DNA of 64,000 nucleotides from positions 1,612,001 through 1,676,000 of the forward strand of contig OZ017753.1 in the NCBI GenBank assembly GCA_963969365.1, written 5' to 3'. The position numbers and the translations under genes are program-made. How positions within the stretch are numbered: position 1 is the stretch's first letter; each line of letters starts with the position of its first letter. Below are positions 12,515 through 23,583 of the stretch, piece after piece. The notes under the pieces were generated by a model that was given only the letters and a program-made list of their open reading frames with translations, was not told the DNA's origin and ran no database searches. Source of the DNA: Asterochloris sp. CNOR1. Its lineage: Eukaryota > Chlorophyta > Trebouxiophyceae > Trebouxiales > Trebouxiaceae.

Positions 12515-15500
12515 CTAGAGCTCCTCATGTCTTTGGTCACCTGCAGACGTCAAGGAGCAGCATTCACGATCTGAGCCCTGGCTGGCCTGCTAGCCCGTCC
12601 AATAAGGCTCAAGCTGCAGATCACAACAGCCATGCAAAACCACGGAAGCGCCGCACCTTGATCTCTGGCTGCCTGCATCTCATCGAGCTGCGTTTTGAGG
12701 GCGTCCATGTCCATGTTCTCAAAGTCCATGATGTTCAGCCCTGGAAAATCATTCTTCAGCTTGTTCAGGTTGGCGGCATCCCGGCCCCGCTTTGTGCGGC
12801 CGGCCTTGTCGCCCCGGCCCTTTGGACCCTTCCCAGGCCCCTTAGCGCCCTTCCCCTTGGCTCCCTTGCCCTTAGCACCCTTGCCCTTCCCCTTGAAGCT
12901 GCCGGAGCTGTCCTCTGCCTTGGCGCTGGCGTGCGGGGTGTCACCGGCGTCCTGATCAGCTGAGTCATCGGCAGCTGGGTCGTCCTCCCCTGCGCCTGCA
13001 ACATGAAAGAAGTAAGAGCCACCAAATGCAGCATGGTCAGGCTGGCACCAACTTGTGGCTCTGCTGAGGCATTCTCCGGTTGTTCCCTCCCAGCCTGGCT
13101 CTGCAACAGGCACATGCTCAGTGACATCTACTTTGTGAATGTCTTCTTTGCTGAGGTGTCTGCAGCTGCATTGCCACTGAAGCACGTGTGTTATGCAGAC
13201 ACGTGATTACATGATAGCATGCAGCCAGCGTCCCACTGCAGCCAACCCCCTGCACATTGGCACAGACATCGCCCTGGCCAGCAATCAGCGCCTGTTGGGG
13301 AGCTAGGTCTTCCAGTCACACATACTGGAACTAGTCTTACATTTCACATTCCTGCTGCGAATGTGATCATGCCTTCACTCAGCCTTGACCCTGTTGCGTG
13401 CAGTGGCACAAGTGTGCGGCTCGGGTCAGCCTCACACTCTCACAAGATAAAGGAGTGCCAGGTGCCACCTCACTCACCAGCTGTGATGTTGGCCCCCTCA
13501 GTGCCGTTGGCTGTGGCATTCGCCTTGGGCACCGCTGGTGGTGCCGGCTTCTTCTTCCTATTAAGCTTGTCAAAGGCCTGGCGCAGCTCTGCAACTTTTG
13601 CTGTGATGGCACTCGCATGAAGCACAGGAGCCTGGTGCGCCTTCACCTTGCCCTGACGCTGCACCTCCTTGTCGAGCCACTTTTCCAGCTCATCAACCTG
13701 CACAACATGATGGAATTGCTAAATGACGCTGCTGCTGTTCAAGTTGTGATGCATAGAGTCCTATCTTGATGATCCCATTTGTGAGCCAGTGGACCTGGCA
13801 CAGGTGGCCACAGACCATCTCAGCTGCCACGTTGTGCTGCAAGCTGGTTCCGCTTAGCCCAGCTGGTTGGTGGTTCTCATCACACAGCACATTCCCACCT
13901 GCTTGAGCAGGCTGTCGCTATCGGTGCCATTGATCCATGGCTTGATCTGGGGCCAGGAGTTGATACTCTTGCGAGTCAGCTCCAGAAACTGCTGCGCCAG
14001 CTCGACGGCCTCGGGGCGGGCAGTCGACTCGCTGGCTCTGAAGACGGCGGCGTCCCCAGTCTCCTTCAGGGCATCCAGCTTTTCCCTGCACAGGAGAGCG
14101 TCATGAGACACAGGGTGCAGCCCTGCACCAGCAGCCTGCGAGGATGCCTCATGCACAAGCCTTATCAGTCTGGGGCCCATCAAACCTGGCGGGCCATGCC
14201 TGGCAAGCCGGCATGACAAACACTTTGCTGAGACTTGGCCCTGGAGCCTGGACTGGCATGCAGGCATGCCCGAGGGCTTCCTAGGCCTGCCTGAAACTTG
14301 CCTGAGAAGTTGCCTGAGAGCTACCTGACCGCTGCACCAGTAGGCAGCAGATAGTTGCGACAGAAGGGACCAGTCATCGGGCCCCCACGAGGCCTGCGTG
14401 TCCTCATCACACCCAGGCAAGCAGTCTGCGGGTTGCGTCAAAGCAGTGCCCGGCAGGAGGTGCCAGCAACAATCAACAGCGAGCCAGGGCAGCGGAGTGG
14501 GCAAGGCAATCAGTCATGGCAGCAGGGCGAGGGAGAAGGGAGACACGGCTGCATGTGCAGAGCTGCACCTGATACCTGATGGTGCTGGCCTTCTGCATGA
14601 GAAGGAGGCCGTGCCTGTTGCTGTGCTCACCTGAACTGGCTAAGCCCTGGCAGACGATGCCATGCGGGCTGACTTACCCTAAGCACTGCACCAAGCAGCT
14701 GCTGATGGGGGACACCAGCGCTGGGGCCCTACCTGAAGACGCTCGCCTGCTCATCCTCCCCCTGATCATACAGCCAGTCCTCAGCAGCCGTCAAGGCTGC
14801 CAGGAACTCATTGCGCTGCTTGGGGGTGGTCACCTGCTGCACAGCGTCATCCTCGTCCAGCACCTGCACCACAAGCACAGCAATGGTGAGGCTGACAGGC
14901 ATGGGCCAAGCAGATGTGTGAGGGAGAAGATTCTGGATGGAGCTGCCCTCGAAGCACAATGTGCCAGAGCACAGCACGTTTACATGGCCAAGATGGGAGT
15001 GCTGTGGGCGTGTGGCAAGCCAGCAGCAACAGCTGCTCACACCTAGATACAGATGGCCAGGTTGAATGCAGTCAGTACTGGTGATGTGCAGAAGCTGTCT
15101 ACCAGCAAATCCACAGTTAATGGCACGCATTTACAGCACAGCAGGACGACTGTCCTGCAGCTCATATGCAGGCTGGCGCCTCAGGCAACAAGCAAGTCGG
15201 CCAGACACATCCTGTTGGGACCATAATTTACCTTGCTGCGGATGCTGATGATGTAGCTCTCAAGTTCATTTTTCAGCATGGCAGCCTTGTGCTTGGCCTC
15301 CTCCCGCTCCTTCAGCTTGTTTAGGACTGTAGCTGATGCCTGCAGATGGTGATTCACTGTACAAGGCTGCTCATGCCATTTGCAATTGCGCGCCTTGCAG
15401 CTGAGATGGCCTGCACCTGAAGACCCTTGTAGGTGTGCTGCACAATCTTGCAGTCTGGATGCTTTGCGGCCGCCTGACAAGCAGTCTGTTTCTGTCTTGG

Positions 15501-18500
15501 GCTGCACTTTGAAATGCAATCACAACAGGTTCCTGGCGAGGCGGTAGAAGCCTGTGCTGACCTGCTTCTGTTTGGCTGTCAGCCCAGGCTGACTCCAGGC
15601 GCCTGAGAGTGCCAGGGGGATGCGGAAGGTCTTCTTCCTGCTTTTCAACGCCTTCTCTGTCCTCATGGGGCCTGTTGTGTTGCTGTCAGCCTTGACTGAG
15701 CTGACGTCTGCCTGAGATGAGTCCTGCAGGCACAGGCTAGACCAGCACTAGACAGAGGGGCTTGCTTGAGCACTGGACTGACACCTGCAGTAAGCCAGGT
15801 AGCCCTTTCTATGGTGCATGGGGCAGTCCATTGTCAGCTTAGGGGTGGCACCTCCTGCTCCCAGGTGAGCTGCTGGCCAGTGGGCGTCTTGCCAAGCACT
15901 GTCTTTGCGGCAGCTGAGCTACTGGCAGGCTTATGCCAAGCAGGGCACAGCAGTGGTGCGCTGACCTTCATCAGCAGGACCATTTGCTGTCGCAGGACAT
16001 GGCAGGCAGGGCAAAGTAACCTCAGGCCGGCCTCTGAGCCCTTCATCAACGTCGAGGAGAACATGCACATCAAAGCTTGCCTCAGAGCTCTCATCCTCAG
16101 ACTTGTCTCCAGCCCCAGCGGACACCTGCTCATCTGTGCCAGGCTGCCCAGGAGGCAACTTGCCCTCTGGCCGGTCAGCAGTGTCGTTGTTGTCCTTCAC
16201 AGGCACCTCCACCTCCACCTGCACAGGGGAAGTTCAGGGTCACAAATGCGTACAATACTGCGCTTGCGTAGAGGTGGCACAATTGCACCACAGCTTGGAA
16301 TGTGTATTTTGCAGACAGCCACGGTTGGAAGGCACCAGAGAGATAGCAGCGGTGTTTGTGGCAGCTCATTACTGTCCAGCATGCACTCAGCCTCTCTAAT
16401 GCTACATTGACCACATCACCGTAATGTCGGGCCCCATGCTGACCTGCTCTGTGAGGTCCAGCACACACTCTGCCTTGTCAACACTGATCAAGCCACTGGA
16501 GTCAGCCTTGAGGTGCACATTGATTTTGCCAGTCTCGTTCCACTTGGAGAGGACACTCTCCAGGCCAGTAGCCTCAAAGGTGCCGAGGGTGGCCTTGGCA
16601 GTACTGGGGGGCAGGGGCACCCCACTGTCTGTATCGTAGAACAACCTGAAGCGGATGGGGTCTGCAGGCAGGTGTCTATAAGTTTCATGGAGGGCGGTGT
16701 CATAGAATCCAGTGAAGCTGATGGGGTCCGCAGGCACTCACTGAAGGCCTGCAGGCAGAATGTGGAGGTGGACACTGTCAGTAACAACAGCAGGTTGGGT
16801 TGCAGCACAGACCAAAACAAAGTGGTTCTCAAGGCAGGCACCAGAGAGGGCCTGTGGGAGTCGAGCACACTGCCAAAAGCAACAGGAGGGCCATTGTGGT
16901 TGGGGGAGGCGCCAAAAGTAACAGGTGACTGGCTGCACACCCTACTGCAGGCAGAGCATTCAGGTATGGGACACGCTGAAGCAGGTGAGAATGAGCTGGC
17001 AGGGCAGAAGGCAGTCCAGCAGACAGGTTGCCCAATGCACCTTCAGGCAGAGGACACTGCTGCCACAGACCTGTGGTGATGTTGGGCAAGTGCACCACCC
17101 GCTTGGTAGGAACCTTCTTCAAGAAGGGTAGCAGGGCCTTGGGCTTAAAAGCGGTGGCCATCGCCTCGGTGCCATCCTCCCCGTCTGCCACTTGCGTGCT
17201 GTCATCCAGCTGCACAAAGTTTTGGCTTGGTTGAGAATGCTCTGAAAGGCAAGGCACTTAGAGCAGATGCCATATATTGACACTTGTCCAGTTGCATTGG
17301 CAAACAGCACCCACAAAAGCATACTGCAGAGGGATGGACCAACCAAGCTGTGCTGCATGAGGCTTGTGACGTTTCAGCGGGTACAGCTCTCCAGGTGCTA
17401 GCTTGAGGAGCAGGTTCTGGGCAGAGGGTGCAGTCAGCTGTCCTAAGCGGCCTCTACCTGGTAGGTGACAGGATGTGTGACGCCATCGGTCATGCCGCAC
17501 TTGCGCAGCCTGAAAGTAGTGCTCAGGTTGGCAGCATACAGTGCTGCTCCCAGCACCACAGCCTCATCAGCATCCAGGTGTCTGCATGCATAAAACCCTA
17601 GCAGTGTCGGGCTTCAGCACCATGAGGCCTTCTGGGCATCCAAGTGGCAGGGAGGCTGGAGCAGCTCAGACATGCTCGTCCCCTGCAGTCCAAGCTGTGG
17701 CAGTGGCATAGCATGCAGGAACATACACACGCCCTGTGGATTATCAGGCTTCATGGCTAAGCCTTCTGCGGCGGGCAGTCACAAGTCAGACAGGGCTCAC
17801 TTGTCAAGACCCCTGCCATCAAGGGCCTCAGAGAGGGCTGCCTTGACTTTGGGGACCCTGGACCCGCCCCCGAGTAGTTCAACAGCAGCGATGTCCCCCT
17901 TAGTCAGGTTGTTACGCTGCACCAGCTCCAGCAGGGGCTGCTTGGCGCGTTCGAAGAAATTGCCTGCGCAGTGAGCAACCCCATCAAGGTGCAGCACCAC
18001 GACATGCTGAGCGGGGAGTGCCAAGGCCAGGAATCTAGCTGAAACAGGCTGCACTTCCTGCCTATCATCAGCACCTCAGCTTGCTTGCAGGTGCTTTGCA
18101 TCTCTGCTGCCATAATCAGCCATTTCTGGTCAAACAGCCTGACATGATCAGCAGTCGCCTCAGACATTGCTACCACAGTCTGCTGCCTGGCACGCCATGC
18201 AGTGGTGGCTGGGGCCTCACAATAGCCTCCTGCAATGCTGCCTCAGGCTGTGACTTGGCAGGTAGATTTGCTTTGCTGAATAGCAGCCACACAGCACCCA
18301 GAATGCAGCAGCTGGCTTGCCTGCCAGGCGCTCAAACTCCGTGCGGCTGATGCTGCTGCGGAAGTCGTGGCCTCCTAGCAGCTCTTCAACACTGAGGGGA
18401 GCCTCTGTGTTGGCGCTCAGGATCTCCTTAGTCCGCTTGACCTGCAAGGAGTAAGAACACAGCAACTGTGGGAGGCATGGGGCAGGAAGACGGCAGCCCA

Positions 18501-21239
18501 TAGTCACGATCATGCACCAGAACGAAACCATAATGATATGTGAGTCAACAAATCACTGCACTGTAAGCAAGCAGATGCTAATGCCCTGACCTTGGATCTC
18601 CTGGAGATTGGTGGCGCTACAGATTCCTGCTTGCTCAGCTTGGCCTGAGCCCAGGAGCTGCCCCACACTTCAGGTTGTGATGCTGGGCCTTGGACAAGGA
18701 GGTCACAGAAGCCCTTGCCCACCTGCTTCTTCAGCTTGGCCAGAGCCCGAGGGCTGTCCCGCACTTTCAGGTCTGGGTGCTGGGCCTCAAATTGGGCAAC
18801 AAAGTGGTCCATCAGCAGCAGGTCCAGCTGTTGAGCCCCCAGGTCCACGTCCCAGGTCACGTCCTTGACCTCAAATTGACTGTAGGTCTTGGGCTTGCCT
18901 GCCTCCTTCACTGTGAAGCTGCTGTACTTCACTAGGGCCACCTCAACAGAGTTGGCACCCATGTCATACCTGAAGGCATGCAGGCATACCTGAGAACAGC
19001 AGCAGATATGCTGGCGTTTCAGGGCACGCAGGCGGCTTTTGTAGCATGCCTGAAGACATGCAGGAACAGCAACAAATTGCTGGCATTTCAGGGCACTCAG
19101 GTGGAGCCCATGAGACCTGCAGGCACACATGAGGAACTGTCGATGCTGCAGGTGAAGCAGTTGAAGCTTGTGTCGTGCCTGCAGCAATTGTCCTCAAGGC
19201 TGAGCAGGGGTTCTGTGAACGTCAGCGGAGGCCTGACAGGAGGCAGTTGCCCAGGCAATGCACCGTGTTGATGCCCCTGCTTCAAGGCTTGGAGATGCCC
19301 TGTCATTGGCTGCGCAGCCAAGTGGTGGGTGTTGTGGGTCACAGGTCTGTGAAGCTGCTCCCGATGCCACAGCATGCTGCTGCGAAGATGGGAGCATGTC
19401 ATGTGTAGGCTGCAGCAAGGCCAGGAATCATGCCACCACCCCTGTAAGGCGGCCTGGCATGCAGCCTATGCTGGTGCTATTGTGCTGACACCCTACCACT
19501 GAATGCCCCTAGGATGGCAGTCTTCACCTTCGCGCATGGACACTCAGTGACAAAACGGAGCCCAGCTGGCAGTGCCCAACCCTGCACCACCGTCAGACTC
19601 CTGGAATGACAATCTCCACTTGATCTCTAAAGTCGACACCATAATGTAGCGCAGCTGCTGTGTAACATGCAGGTTGCCACCTGCTCAGGTGCAATGCTGA
19701 GCCACTCACAAGACGACATTTTCCACTTTGTCGGTGAAGTCGCGCTCAATGCCAAACTGCAGCGCGGCTGCCGCATGGCTGTTGATCAGACTGAGCACAT
19801 TGAGACCTGCCAGGCCGGCGGCGTCTGTCATGGCCTGGCGCTGCGCCTGGCCCCAAAAGGCAGGGACCGCGATCACGCAGTCCAGGATCTGGGCACCCTC
19901 CACGAATGACGACGTGATGGTGCGAGCATAGTGCAGCAGGCTGCCCTGCAGCCAAAAGTCACAGTGAGGCAAACTGCACTGCTCCACAGGTCAGGCTCAG
20001 GGAACCTGGGCAGTGCAGGAGGCTGTCTGCCAGAACCATGTGAAGCTTGACCATGCGCTGGTGCAGTAGGCTGCACTTGTAGCCCATCTTGGTGAGGGTA
20101 AAGCATGATGCGCTGCCTGCACTGGGTTCAACCGGTGTGCAGGTCTATTTATATGTGGACCACCAGGCAAGCATCTGCGATGATGGGCATTGATGTGCGT
20201 GCCGCCTTATGACGAAGCGCTGACAGTCAGATGGCTTGCACAGCCACAGCCATGCTTTGCGCAGCAGATGAGGAGCACTGCCTTGTAGCTGTTACGAAAC
20301 AGTCAATGCAGCCTCGTCAGCCGCTCTGCCCTGCAGCAGCACTCACCACCAGCTCCTCTGCCGTGAGGCTGTCCCCGCTGTCCACCCGGACAGAAGCAGT
20401 CCCCCTCTCAGGCTCTGCCACCACCTCGTATGACAGCTGGCTTTGCTTCAGCAATCGCTGCAGGCAGCTGTCAGCGGCAGGCTTGCCTAGCAGGTCCCTG
20501 GCCCGGCTGATGACCTTCTCAGGGTACTTGGTGCCCAAGGCTGCCGCATCGTCGCCTATCAGCCTGTCACCATTGATGAAAGCCACCTGTAGGGCAGACA
20601 GGACCGCTGTGAATGAGTCTGCAAGCCGCAGTGAAGAAGCTGGACATGACTCAGTTGTATTCAAGCTGCTGAGGAAGGATGTGAGGTCCTTGTAGCTCTG
20701 CTATCTGGTTCATCAGCTGCCGCCATCACCAACAGCCGCTTCTCGAGGATGGCAGGGACTGGTAAGCGTGCCTGGTGCATCAGATCACATTCAGGGTGAC
20801 TCAGCTCATGTCGAAAATTGACGTGCTGTCTAAGCATTGCAGGCCAGGCCTGGTGCATGCCGTGTTATCAAGGTGTTGCTGAAGAACACCTGCCAGGAGG
20901 GGCAGGAACATATGTGGGTCAGCCTGGAGCACAGTGATTGAAGCTGGCAGATCTCTGATGAGACAGGGCATGTGATGGTGTGCACGAGCTCCTGGAGGCA
21001 GCAAAACAGGGGCTGCTGCAAGTGATCACCTCAGCAGCTGTTTTGCGCTTGCTGGCCTCATTGAGGACTGTGGCGATGGGGATCTTGCCAGACTTGACGA
21101 CTGAGACCTTCAGGAACTCGCTGCCAAGGTCCACTGCCATGAGTGGCGCTGCCTGGGTGCAGCTGAGATGTGCCAGCATTAGTGCCAACAACAGCAGAGT
21201 GCTGAGCATCCCTGCATTGCCTCTGCTCCTGGCTGGCAT
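12515..21239 (-). CDS. HYOU1: ER-lumenal Hsp70-family chaperone HYOU1/GRP170 (plant HSP70-17 type)
   Basis: Exons that join in phase include 21030-21239, 20347-20586, 19710-19945, 18723-18969, 18321-18441, 17801-17963, 17458-17581, 17071-17209, 16444-16661, 16021-16218, 15562-15723, 15232-15339, 14733-14863, 13899-14085, 13478-13697, 12657-12995 and 12515-12540. The start at 21239 gives a signal peptide (LLLLALMLAHLSCTQA) directly before the Hsp70 motif MAVDLGSEFLKVSVV; an in-frame ATG at 21278 is an alternative. ATPase motifs: YDMGANSVEVAL and LLGGGSRVPKV. The long C-terminal helical region (WLYDQGEDE, VDELEKWLDKEV, LRQAFDKLN) is that of GRP170, which acts as nucleotide-exchange factor for BiP and as a holdase. 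A Lys/Gly-repeat segment precedes the last, 26-nt exon, which encodes DQRHEEL-stop, an HDEL-like retention signal. One small exon near 17360-17410 is uncertain. Confidence 0.92.
16631..16739 (-). repeat. duplicated exon start in HYOU1 (first case)
   Basis: The true start PADPIRFRLFYDTD (16631-16671) is preceded in the intron by a copy PADPISFTGFYDTA (16699-16739), including the TGCAG/CCGCAG acceptor region. Confidence 0.85.
18626..18787 (-). repeat. duplicated exon end in HYOU1 (second case)
   Basis: The true exon end RALAKLKKQ with its donor (18721-18787) is followed in the intron by a diverged copy that reads WAQAKLSKQE (18626-18690). Confidence 0.8.
18966..19130 (-). repeat. degraded tandem repeat in a HYOU1 intron
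   Basis: Two units of about 65-80 bp share CCTGAAGGCATGCAGG / CCTGAAGACATGCAGG and TTTCAGGGCAC. The first unit begins at the exon boundary at 18969. Confidence 0.75.
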
Positions 21240-21504
21240 GATGGACACTTGTGAAGAGGAAGTTGCCAAGTTCCTCAATCAGATCTACCACACTGATAGC
21301 ATTCTTGTTGTCAGATGCATGGATCCGATCATTCTGTATGTAGTCTGGAAGCGAACTCACAGCAAGGGGGGTCCAATCAGAGCACTTCGTTGAACGGGTT
21401 TTGACCTTGACCTAAAACTGCAAACTCAGCTCAAATCGCAAATTGGTAACTGAGGGTGCTGCCTTTCCAGGAGATCATGCGCCATACGCAAATGCAGCAG
21501 GCGC
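21240..21504. promoter_or_regulatory. shared divergent promoter of HYOU1 and CLPP3
   Basis: This short gap separates the two start regions, so both promoters must lie here or overlap the first exons. A CCAAT box is present at 21373-21377, about 135 bp upstream of the HYOU1 start. I could not find a full ER-stress element (CCAAT-N9-CCACG). The true left end depends on the unsettled CLPP3 start. Confidence 0.35.
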
Positions 21505-23498
21505 ATGGAGCTGCACCTGCCCAGTTCTGCCCCCACCAGGCACCCAGAAAGCAGAGGAGGCATTGTGCAGTCCAGGCACAACAGTGAGCCTTGCATGGAC
21601 TGCTTTTGCCATGCCATGCTTTGCTGGCAGCTGCAGCTCATACATACATTCTCCCTGACGTGTAGGCTCTGGCGGCCCCAGAAGGAGCAAAGCATGCATG
21701 TGTCAAGCAGTGCAGATGCTGCTGGGCAGATCTGGTGCGGGCAGGGGCCACCCCCACCCAACCCCATGGTGGTGGAGCGGTTCTCCCAGGTCATCTCACA
21801 GCTCTTCCAGCAGGTGGGGGACTTGCACCCATGAGTGCAGGTGGTTCCGCCATTGCATGCTCCCAGAGAGTGCTGGCAACAGCTGTATCCAGCGCAAGTG
21901 CTACACGCCGGACCAGCATTTGATCTTGCGGACTCCTTGGCCGCTCAGCAGGGCATCAGGCAGCAAGCAGGGCAGCAGGCCTTATGTGCCCCCAGACTCC
22001 CCACGCATTTCATCTCTTGCGCTGCAGAGGATAGTCCGTCTTGGGGGTGCTGTGGATGACGACAACAGCAACCTGCTGGTGGCCCAGCTGCTGTACTTGG
22101 ACTCCATGAACCATAAGGACATCACCATGTACATCAACTCACCTGGAGGTTCTGTCACAGCAGGCATGTGGTGCTCATCCTGCTCAGCTTCGACTGCTGC
22201 CATTCTGCACAGCACTGAAATACTGCCAGTGTTGACGTGCAATCTAATCATTGCGCCAGCCTGCAATGATGACATTTGAAGCTCTGTCTCAGCATGTGAG
22301 CAATGCATCCATGCATCTAGAAGGTCAGCACACAATGAAGTGGCGCCTTTGCAGTTTGTGCAATTGTTGTTTGTCAGAATGCCAGGGAGTTTTGCACCCA
22401 GCTTGAGGCCCCTTCACGGCAGGTACACGATGTACCTGATCAGCATTCAGTTGCTGTGCGCCAGCGTGCAAGTCTTCTTGCTGGCAGCTCTGCTGCGTGT
22501 CAGCCAGGCTCTGCATCTGGGAGAGCAGTGCGCGATGCAGTGGCGCCTTCACAGTGGCCCAATTTCATCAGATTGCCGCGATGATCCGCACACAGCATGA
22601 CGCCCCTTTCTTGCGTTTCCAGGTCCATCAAGTCAACCTGACCTTTCGCTGCTGTGCTGCAGGCATGGCTGTGTTTGACACCATGCGCTATGTAAAGGCA
22701 GACGTGTCCACTGTGTGCGTGGGCCTGGCCGCCTCCATGGGCGCATTCCTGCTGGCTTCAGGCCACCAGGTGGGTGCTGCCGAAACTGAGTTTTCCGCAT
22801 CGGCACAATGCTGGGCGCCCCTGCAGCACCTTTACTGGCCTCAGGCCATTGGGTGGGTGCCTGCTGATGTGCTTGCGCGGCCTGGTACTATGCACTTGTG
22901 TCCATGCCGTTTGGCTCAGACAGAGACTACAGCTGGACCAAAAAGAGTGCATCTGCTGCTACAGTCAGCACATGGCCAGCCTCATCAGCCAGCACTGCTA
23001 CTGCTAGCACCACAAGGGAACAGCAATTGTCTGAGACCATGCATGTGCTGCAGGGTAAGCGCTACTCCCTGCCCAACTCCCGCATCATGATTCACCAGCC
23101 GCTGGGTGGTGCCCAGGGCCAAGCAGCTGACATTGAGATCCAGGCCAATGAGATCCTGCACCACAAGCTGACGCTGAACGGTTATCTGGCCGAGTTCACT
23201 GGACAGGGCATGGAGCGCATCACCCAGGACACAGGTCAGCAGCTTCTTCAGTGCCACCTGCTGGTTGGCCTGAGCCTGCTAGCATGGCTGCCAAGCACAA
23301 TTTTAATTTCTTGAGAACAGCGCTCCATTCATGATTGGGAAACAGGTGAGAAACGTCATATCTGAGATCCTGTCTTACTCCCTGCCTGCAGACCGCGATT
23401 TCTTCATGTCTGCTCAGGAGGCTGTGGAGTATGGCCTTGTCGATGCTGTCATCAGCAAGCCCGCGCTACTTGCTGCCTCTGCCCAGAATGGGGCGTGA
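21505..23498 (+). CDS. CLPP3: plastid ATP-dependent Clp protease proteolytic subunit (CLPP3-like)
   Basis: Exons 21505-21813, 22028-22163, 22663-22769, 23054-23234 and 23392-23498 join in phase. The catalytic triad is intact: Ser in [14 protein letters not shown], His in [11 protein letters not shown], Asp in [14 protein letters not shown]. The segment [21 protein letters not shown] before the protease fold, together with GGAVDDD, matches plant CLPP3, a nuclear-encoded subunit of the plastid Clp core, so chloroplast import is inferred. The N-terminus is uncertain: 21505 is the first ATG in the open frame, but a transit-peptide exon further up is possible. Intron 2 uses a GC donor (CAG/GCATGT) and splits the Gly of TAGMAVFD. 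Intron 3 holds a decayed copy of the end of exon 3. Confidence 0.9.
22731..22868 (+). repeat. duplicated exon end in CLPP3
   Basis: The end of exon 3 with its donor (GGCTTCAGGCCACCAG/GTGGGTGC) is copied in degraded form at 22811-22868 (CCTCAGGCCATTGGGTGGGTGC), 60-70 bp into the intron. Confidence 0.85.
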
Positions 23499-23524
23499 AA
23501 CTGAAGTAAGCTGCAAGGGGGCCA

Positions 23525-23529
23525 TGTAA
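23525..23529 (+). terminator. TGTAA polyadenylation signal of CLPP3
   Basis: TGTAA lies 27 nt after the CLPP3 stop. Only 54 bp separate it from the stop codon of the convergent CWF19L1-like gene, so the two 3' ends nearly touch. Confidence 0.4.
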
Positions 23530-23583
23530 CTGATGAAGAAGGGAAACTGTATTCATGCAAAGGGTGCCATGCAGGTTGAATGT

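Noticed and set aside
12657-12995. Lys/Gly-repeat open frame as an independent gene
   Set aside because: Phase links it on both sides to HYOU1 exons and to the HEEL exon, and it has no start codon in a good place.
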